In this document: positions 57,860 to 64,000 of the stretch, in pieces
Position numbering within the stretch: the first letter of the stretch is position 1
Layout of the letters: each line of letters opens with the position of its first letter
Origin: Hirsutella rhossiliensis
Lineage: Eukaryota; Ascomycota; Sordariomycetes; Hypocreales; Ophiocordycipitaceae
Assembly: GCF_020360975.1 (NCBI RefSeq)
Contig: NW_025408673.1
Span: 1,364,001-1,428,000 of the forward strand
Length of the DNA: 64,000 nucleotides
Reading direction: 5' to 3'
Translations under genes and position numbers: made by a program
The notes under the pieces: generated by a model
Told to the model about the DNA's origin: nothing
The model's database searches: none
Seen by the model: only the letters and a program-made list of their open reading frames with translations

Positions 57860-59410
57860 GAACGAGATTGACCGTGGAAGCCTCTCTCGTAGATACTTCT
57901 CTTTGGCTGCTTTTCTCTCGTTTTCAGGATGTCTCGTTGAGAAACAACCTTCCTTGCCGCAAACGTAGCATTTCTTCTTCCAATTTGGCTGACGCCTTTG
58001 TGATTGACCTCTTGTTCCGCCGGAATTTCGCTGAAATTTGCGATCCACGAAGTGCTGATCATGTCCTCTATCCAGGTCTTGGGGATATTGGCCACTGGGT
58101 TGTTCAGATCGTTCATCTTGCATGGCAGATAGCGATGATCGAAGCTGTGATGCCAATCCTCAAATGTAGGTGCGGGAGAGTATATCGCGAGTCGGAATTC
58201 AGGCACACCACGGCACGCCCTGAGCGTTGCATCGATCAGGCCACCTTCGCCGCCAGACTTATCCCCGAGTGCTCTCCTACAGAGCCGCAATTTCGTAAGA
58301 AGGGCCTGGAGGACCTCGTCAGATGACTTACCGGGCATCTCAGCCCGAAGTCGGCTGAAGGTGAGGGTGCTCAGTGGGTATGATACATCTTCTGGTTGAT
58401 TTCGGTGTCAAAGTGCTCTTTCATCTTCTGATACATCTCAGCGAAGGTTAAATCAGTGCTGATTTCGTGTAGAAAGAAGGACTGAGCTTCCTTAGCCAGA
58501 ATCGAAGGAAAACACCATGGAATTTAGACGGAGGAATGTTTGCTTGACGGCACACGCTCATGAATTTCCGGATCTTGTCATCGAAGATATCGTATGGTTC
58601 GCCGGTATAGGCTAGTTTCTTGTCCCATATCTTAATGAATCTAATCGTGAGATCGGCCTCAACTTCCTCGTTCTCGAATCGAACAGGTGGAATGCTCGTG
58701 TATGCATCTCGGAAGTTGGTAGTCCGTACGGGGCGTCTGCTGATACCGAGGATTCGCGCCATTGATGCTGAGGCTCTTGCTGAGCGGGTTGATGGGTCTC
58801 AATGATCTGAGGGATTCCGGTTCCGCCGGTCGGGTAATAGTTGGCTGCTGGATTACTACCGGTGCCGGTGACGATATAGCCGCTTTAACAGTTCCTTGGA
58901 GCAGCTTCTGTTTCACCTTATATGCCACGGTGTTTTCAGCAACCTCTTGACCAAGCAACTCGTTCTCATCCCATTCAGGAAGTTCGTTACTTGTTAGAAG
59001 GCCACATAAAGCTCGAGAGATGCTAGAGTTGGCCTTGCCCATATAGATCCCCCTAATTCTGAGAAGCGTCCGGAGTCTTGATCTAAGGCGTGGGTTGATT
59101 AGTTCGAAGTCATCATAGCTCCATCCCGTGAAGTCGTTATACAGATCCCCAAGCAGGGCAATTCCGTGGTTACGTTTATCCACCGTGTATGTTGCCACAC
59201 AGCCTAAGAAGAAGCTGTTGCGGTGGACAAGGGAGGAGCTTTGGGTGATAGGTTCGTTGAGGAAATCCGCGTCGAAATGCCTGATCGGGAGTGAAGGAGC
59301 TCCACGATCGTCAGGTTCCGTTCAACGAGTTGCCTGTCTTCGAGAGACACGTTGGCCGGGGTATCCTGGGCTGTTGCCGGGGCTAGTGCGGCAGATGAAT
59401 TGTCAGACAT
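57860..59410 (-). pseudogene. Copia-3 gag, frame-shifted
   Basis: The likely start is the ATG at 59410 (Met-Ser-Asp-Asn-Ser-Ser), the first Met with Ala/Ser/Thr-rich gag-like sequence after the leader. Gag content can then be followed across frames with shifts near 59279, 58760, 58515, 58380, 58150 and 57880. A nucleocapsid-type zinc knuckle, C-x2-C-x4-C-x4-H, lies at 57929-57970. It has the Cys-Phe-Ser-Thr-x-His form seen in fungal Copia gag instead of the usual CCHC. An acidic Asp/Glu/Ser-rich linker to the protease follows at about 57740-57830. No stop codon disrupts the correct frame; all breaks are shifts. Confidence 0.85.
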
Positions 59411-59677
59411 ATTGACAGGCTGTGTGCTGAGAAACAGGGCACAGGGTGTCAATGAGGTTATCAATGTGCGATAGGGCACGCCTAAGGGTCGCTGATGACA
59501 GCAAAGCTTAGGCACGGTTGGATAACTAGAGTGGGCTCTGATGCAGAGTCTTCGTAGCAATCCGCGCGTTGTAGCAACTATCCTACCGTCAGGAGCTCGC
59601 TTTGCAGAGCGTGACGATAGGTTAGCTCTCTTCCGTCTTGCTGTTCTGTGTCACCTTTGCCGGGCGACACTGATCAG
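59411..59677 (-). other. Leader (5' untranslated region) of Copia-3
   Basis: It lies between the 5' LTR and the gag Met. The LTR is followed on the minus strand by ctgatcagtgtcgcccggc, which includes the palindrome ctgatcag. It does not resemble the tRNA-Met half site or a TGG-type primer site. An upstream in-frame extension to 59560 is open but looks like leader. Confidence 0.6.
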
Positions 59678-59876
59678 TGTGGACAGGCTCTTCACTGCAG
59701 TGAGGTTATTCGAACTGGTTCAATTGGTTATATCTTGTGTAACTAGGAAACGTGTCCCATACAAACTGTGTGCAAAGACCTTCCTCCCTGTGTCTCACCT
59801 CTTACTCGCACGTGACTAGCGCGGTCGATTAGTTATACGTGCGCGATCGGTGCCTAGTGCACAGGTGGATCCAACA
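59678..59876 (-). repeat. 5' LTR of Copia-3 (199 bp)
   Basis: It is identical to 53851-54050 apart from one missing G at 59746-59747. It drives transcription leftward. It is directly followed by the second copy of the 18-bp duplication. Confidence 0.95.
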
Positions 59877-59894
59877 TACTAATATTACCTTTAA
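59877..59894 (+). repeat. 18-bp direct repeat at the right edge of Copia-3
   Basis: An exact copy of 53833-53850. The bases beyond it do not match those beyond the left copy, so the repeat ends sharply. Confidence 0.9.
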
Positions 59895-61056
59895 AGCTAT
59901 TTATAAGCTATTAACGCTATTATAATACTTAAATTATAGTATTAAGGTAAGGAACCTAGCTATACTAAGGGGTACTATTAGAAATATATAAATTATATAT
60001 CCCTTAAAAAGGATATTACTTATTAAGTAAGATTCCTTAATTTTCTTAAGATAATATTAAAGAAAGTAAGAGGGGATAATTATATTATAAGACTAAAGAA
60101 AAGCCTTAATTAGACCCTTTAAATTAAAGGGATTAACTTATAGGCCTAGACTTATAAGATTTAAGAATATATTAACCTAGATAGTATAAAGGAGCTTAAA
60201 TAGCTTTAATAGCTATACTAAGAGTAATTTATTATTAACCTTAGAAAGAGACCTTCTTAATAAAAAGATAAGACTAACGCTATATTCTTTATAAGGCGAA
60301 TAGGCTATAGGGAATAGTACTAAGAAATAAAGGACTGCTTTTATAACCTTAAAAACGGTTCTAGCTATAATTTAATTGCTATAAGGATTAATAGAAAGCT
60401 TTAATTATACTTTAAGAATTAATTAAGAAAACGATTAGTTTAGGGCTTTAAGGGGTAACCTTAAAATATAATAAACTAAGAGAGAAAATTAAGGAATTAA
60501 AGAAGTAAGCTTTAGCTTTAAAGGTAAAAGAGAAAAAGCTAATTTATTAAAGATATAACCTTTATTAATAAAAGAGGTATATAAGACTAGAAAGTATAGG
60601 TAAAATAGCTCGATTAAATTACTATAGATTTATAAGTCCTTAAGGTTAATATACTTAACGATATAAGAATAAGATAAGATCTTTTTATAATAGTAAATAA
60701 GTAAGACTTATATTAGTTTATAATAATAAGGGCTCTTAACCTTTATAATAAAAGATATAGTAAGAATTAACTTCCTTTAAAGAACTTAATTACTAACTTT
60801 AAATAAGAATATACTTATAAAAAGAAGTTATAACTACTTATAAAAAAGGAAGCGCTATTTAAATCTCTAGGAAAGTAAATATCTAAGCTAAATACGTTAG
60901 CTATAAGTAGTACGTTAATAGCTTAATAAGCTTATAAGAAGATTACTACTTACTATAAGGAATATATAATAAGAAGCCCTTAATAGGCTAGAAATATAGT
61001 AATCTAGCTAAATAAAATATTAAAGAATAGCTAAAGGATTATTTAAATAAGTAAGT
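59895..61056 (+). other. Unclassified RIPped relic, possibly retrotransposon gag
   Basis: This is the continuation of 53132-53832. From about 60230 to 60660 the plus strand can be read as a Lys/Glu/Leu-rich protein broken mainly by RIP-type TAA/TAG, as expected of a gag. I could not find a zinc knuckle or any pol motif. It is cut at 61057 by an LTR3 fragment. Confidence 0.4.
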
Positions 61057-61492
61057 TATAAGAATATACCCTTATACTCTTATTTTACTATTATAAAGAA
61101 ATTATAAGTATAAGGAGGCTCTATAAAATAAGCTAGTAAAAAGAGGCTCTATAATATAGTCTAAGAAAATAACCCTTAAAGATAAAAGACCTTTACTAAG
61201 TATCTATAGCTTCCTTTAAGAAAAATAGGTTAAGATAAGCCTATCTTAATAAATAAAAATATATATAAAATATATAAGTTATTTATAAGTAGAATAAATA
61301 CCCTATTTCCTATTTTAGCCTAGCGGTTTAAAAGATATCCGCGATATAAGAATAGGTAGGGTATAGAATATTTTAGTTAAATCTACTACTTATACTAAAA
61401 CCTATAGTTATACGTTAACTATTACGCTATAATTAAACTGCTTATTAAGTTAGAAAGATATACTATATATAGAGTTTTTTAAGTACTATAAA
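61057..61492 (-). repeat. LTR3 fragment, RIPped
   Basis: It is the reverse complement of the last ~430 bp of LTR3 (compare 16040-16470), starting tataagaa. Its other end is cut by the Copia-A LTR at 61493. Confidence 0.75.
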
Positions 61493-61967
61493 TCTTATAA
61501 AAAGAGTTATAAAAAGTATATAAAATATATAAAGGTAAAATTAAAAGTAAGGGGTTAGATAGGTAGGGTAAAGAGATTTAATTCTTATAGGAGTAGTAAT
61601 AAAGGTAAGGGAGTAATTATTATATTTCCTTAATTATCCTTCTTTCCTTTATCTAACGCCCCTTTTTATACCTATTTAGTATCTTAATTAATAAAGAAGA
61701 TCCTACTTAAAGAAGCTATTAATATCCTTTTAACTACTAAGCTTTTTACTAGTTTTTCCCTTATTTTCTAGCCGTTGCTAGTATATCTATTTTATCTCTT
61801 ACTACCTTTATAAGAAGCTATTACTACTTTTACTTCCCTTCTTACCCTTACCCTCCTCTTTATACCTTTTTTTAGCTCCTTACTTAAAACCTATTTTTTA
61901 GCTTCCTAGGTCCTTAGTACTAAGGGATATCTCTAAGAACTATAAAATTAAGCTATACTTAGCGATA
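61493..61967 (-). repeat. Copia-A LTR inserted in LTR3
   Basis: This ~475-bp LTR runs from tcttataaaa to cgata and is RIPped. A tataaa occurs at both edges (61487-61492 and 61966-61971), so a target duplication is possible but ambiguous in such AT-rich DNA. Confidence 0.8.
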
Positions 61968-62380
61968 TAAATAGGTAGAGTAAAGCTATATAATTCTTAT
62001 AAGGGTAGTAATTAAGGTAAGGGAGTAATTATTATATTACCTTAATTCTCCTTCTTTCCTTTATCTAACGCCTTTCTTTATACCTATTTAGTATCTTAAT
62101 TAATAAAAAAAGATCCTACTTAAAGAAGCTATTAATATCCTTTTAACTACTAAGCCTTTTACTAGTTTTTCCCTTTCTTTTTAGCCGTTACCGGTATATC
62201 TATCCTATCTCTTACTACTTTTATAAGAAGCTATTACTACTTTTACTTTCCTTCTTACCCTTACCCTCCTCTCTATACCTCCTTTTAGCTTCTCCCTTAA
62301 AACATATTTTTTAGCTTCTTAGGTCCCTTATACTAAGGGATATCTCTAAGAACTATAAAATTGAGCTATGCTTTATAATA
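61968..62380 (-). repeat. Second Copia-A LTR, truncated, in tandem
   Basis: It matches the LTR from about 70 bp inside its end to the terminus tataata. It has the same orientation as 61493-61967 and directly follows it. Tandem LTRs of this kind arise by recombination between nested or adjacent copies. Confidence 0.78.
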
Positions 62381-62820
62381 ATACTTACTATAAGAAGAAA
62401 AGGTATTTAGTTAAAGATTACTAGTATCTTTACTTAAAAGAGACCCTTAAAGGCTTTTCTAAAATTTAAAAATTTAAAATAAAGAAATACCTTTTAAGAG
62501 GCTTAGAAAACCTTATAAAGAAGGAAATCCTATCGAATTAAACTCTTATATTAATAAGAAAAAGAAAAAACCCTTTTCTTTATATATATTAAAAGTAGAA
62601 AAAATAGAAATCGATAATTAAATAGATAAAGAACTAGAAATCGATTTTTCTATTCCTCCTCCTACCCTTAAAGGTTATAAAAGCTCTAAAAAAGAAGCAG
62701 AGGTATATATATCTTTAAATACCTTTTAAAAAGCTGTATTTAATAATAGGTAAATAGGACCTTTAAATTCCTCTTAAACTAAAGACCTTATATATAAGGT
62801 AAAAGAGAAGGAAATACCTT
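62381..62820 (+). other. Unassigned RIPped coding relic between LTRs
   Basis: The plus strand reads as a Lys/Ser/Glu-rich protein with few breaks, including a Pro-rich stretch near 62650. It does not match Copia-A. It may be the linker after integrase of Copia-2 or another element. Confidence 0.35.
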
Positions 62821-62825
62821 ATAAA

Positions 62826-63311
62826 TATCGCGAAGTATAGCTTAATTTTATAGTTCTTAGAGATATCCCTTAGTATAAAGGACCTAGGAAGCTAATAATA
62901 CTTAATATAAAAGAAGGAAGAAAGAGCTAAAAAGAGGTATAAAAAGGAGGGTAAGGGTAAGAAGGGAAGTAAAAGTAGCGATAGCTTCTTATAGAGGTAG
63001 CGAGAAATAAGATAGATAAGCTATTAATAGTTAGAAAGGAAGGGAAAAACTAATAAAAGGCTTAGTAGTTAAAAGGATATTAATAGCTTCTTTAAGTAGG
63101 ATCTTCTTTATTAATTATGATACTAAATAAGTATAAAGAAGGGCGTTAAATAAAAGAAAGAATTATAATTAAGGTAATATAATATTTATTCCCTTATTAT
63201 AATTACTACCCTTATAAGATTTAAATATCTTTACCTTACCTATCTAACCCCTTACTTTTAATTCTACCTTTATATATTTTATATATACTTCTTATATCTC
63301 TCTTTAAAAGA
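62826..63311 (+). repeat. 5' LTR of a further Copia-A copy
   Basis: It is 486 bp, the full length, from tatcgcgaag to taaaaga, and heavily RIPped. It is followed by the primer site gttataagcctaagagg at 63312-63328. Confidence 0.88.
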
Positions 63312-64000
63312 GTTATAAGCCTAAGAGGAATAGAATTTCTATACCTTCTAGCTACTATAAAAAGCACCTTTCTTATATCTCTTATAACTTCCTTTTACCC
63401 CTCTTTCTAAAAATGCCGATTTTTAACTAACTTTTCTACCCTTTCCTTATAATAATATCGAAAAACGACTCCTTTACTATCCTTATAATCTATAAGACGA
63501 TTCTTATAAAGCCCTAAGATTAAGATAAGTAGGTAAAGGAGCTATAAGCTCGTAAAAATAGAACTATTTATAATTTAGTTTTCTTTAATAAGTAGGACCC
63601 TCTTAAGCCCCCTCTATATCTTAAGGCAATAAAATTTATAAAGGGAGCTTCTTACTTCTTTAAGCTAACCTTTATATAATAGAGAGCTTTTTCTACTACC
63701 TTATATAACTATAAAAGTTATTATATAGAATACCTTTATAAGATAAAGCTACTAACTACTATATATATAGCGATAATAAAATCTATTAGTATTATAAAGA
63801 TAATCTCTTTTTAAGAGGAAGAGACCCTTAAGTAGTAGCTTTTAAAGCTCGAGACCTTAATAGCTCCCTTAAGGGGCTATATAACTAACTATATTAAGAG
63901 GACCTATATAGTATACCTAGGAGCCTTTTCTACTAAGAACCTACTAGCTTCTTTATAGATAGCTAAGTAAGAAGAGATCCTTAAGGAAGCTAACTAATAT
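63312..64000 (+). pseudogene. Copia-A primer site and gag start, RIP-dead, continues past the window
   Basis: It parallels 6153-6840 of the reference copy. The element presumably continues to the right, outside the window. There is no open frame. Confidence 0.82.

Larger units (their letters stand above)
53851..59876 (-). mobile_element. Copia-3, un-RIPped Ty1/Copia retrotransposon with frame-shifted gag-pol
   Basis: This 6,026-bp element has a 5' LTR (minus strand) at 59678-59876 and a 3' LTR at 53851-54050. Each runs tgttggatcc...ctgtccaca on the minus strand, and the two differ by one base of a G run. CA and TG are normal throughout, so it arrived after the surrounding DNA was RIPped, or RIP no longer acts. 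Gag, protease, integrase, reverse transcriptase and RNase H lie in Copia order from 59410 to 54329. Catalytic residues are intact, but the frame changes at least a dozen times. The 5' untranslated region (59411-59677) shows no tRNA-Met primer site like that of Copia-A; the primer is unknown. A purine run, agaaagagg, near the 3' LTR may be the polypurine tract. Confidence 0.93.

Noticed and set aside
59411..59560. Upstream extension of the Copia-3 gag frame
   Set aside because: It is open, but the sequence up to Met at 59410 is unlike gag and lies in the expected leader.
54453..59819. Short plus-strand frames across Copia-3
   Set aside because: They are antisense to well-supported gag-pol domains and have no features of their own.

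Overview
This window looks like a block of AT-rich, transposon-filled heterochromatin from a filamentous ascomycete (Pezizomycotina). The main evidence is repeat-induced point mutation (RIP) of the CpA-to-TpA type. Over most of the 64 kb the dinucleotides CA and TG are almost absent (none in bases 1-300), while CC, CT and CG cytosines survive. Gln and Trp codons have become stops, so homology can be followed over kilobases with no open frame. I see no housekeeping gene, rRNA, tRNA or CRISPR array. The species cannot be named from the sequence; a pericentromeric location is only a guess.

Most of the window is built from a few nested families. (1) A Ty1/Copia family called Copia-A here: about 6.3 kb, 486-bp LTRs, initiator-tRNA-Met half-molecule primer site, 5-bp target duplications. 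One full-length dead copy lies at 5667-11957, with fragments or solo LTRs at 1-1018, 2504-2962, 23602-34515 (composite), 39614-52354 (inverted arms) and 61493-64000. (2) A Tad-like LINE with RNase H, at 4474-5297, 15241-17917, 23959-28397 and 37594-39460. (3) A 568-bp LTR family (LTR2) at 15193, 19722, 32728 and 37026. (4) A roughly 696-bp LTR family (LTR3) at 15775, 46776 and 61057. (5) Ty3/Gypsy pol at 21073-23601. (6) A second dead Copia (Copia-2) at 34516-37025. (7) An un-RIPped third Copia (Copia-3) at 53851-59876, with near-identical 200/199-bp LTRs and an exceptionally long 18-bp target duplication, whose gag-pol is broken by many single-base frame changes.

Pockets that escaped RIP stand out. 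The largest, about 11.96-14.9 kb, is base-balanced single-copy-like DNA. It holds the only plausible non-transposon gene with an open frame: a 118-aa cysteine-rich protein with a signal-peptide-like start (12051-12407, minus). At 18750-19586 a Ser/Thr/Pro/Ala-rich frame of 278 codons appears to be a RIP-killed gene or gag.

The most novel element is a 397-bp TRIM/SMART-type miniature LTR retroelement (52451-52847, minus) with 98-bp LTRs and a 5-bp target duplication. Its primer-binding site, polypurine tract and terminal bases match those of Copia-A, so Copia-A is the likely source of the enzymes that move it. It sits between 41-bp imperfect inverted repeats.
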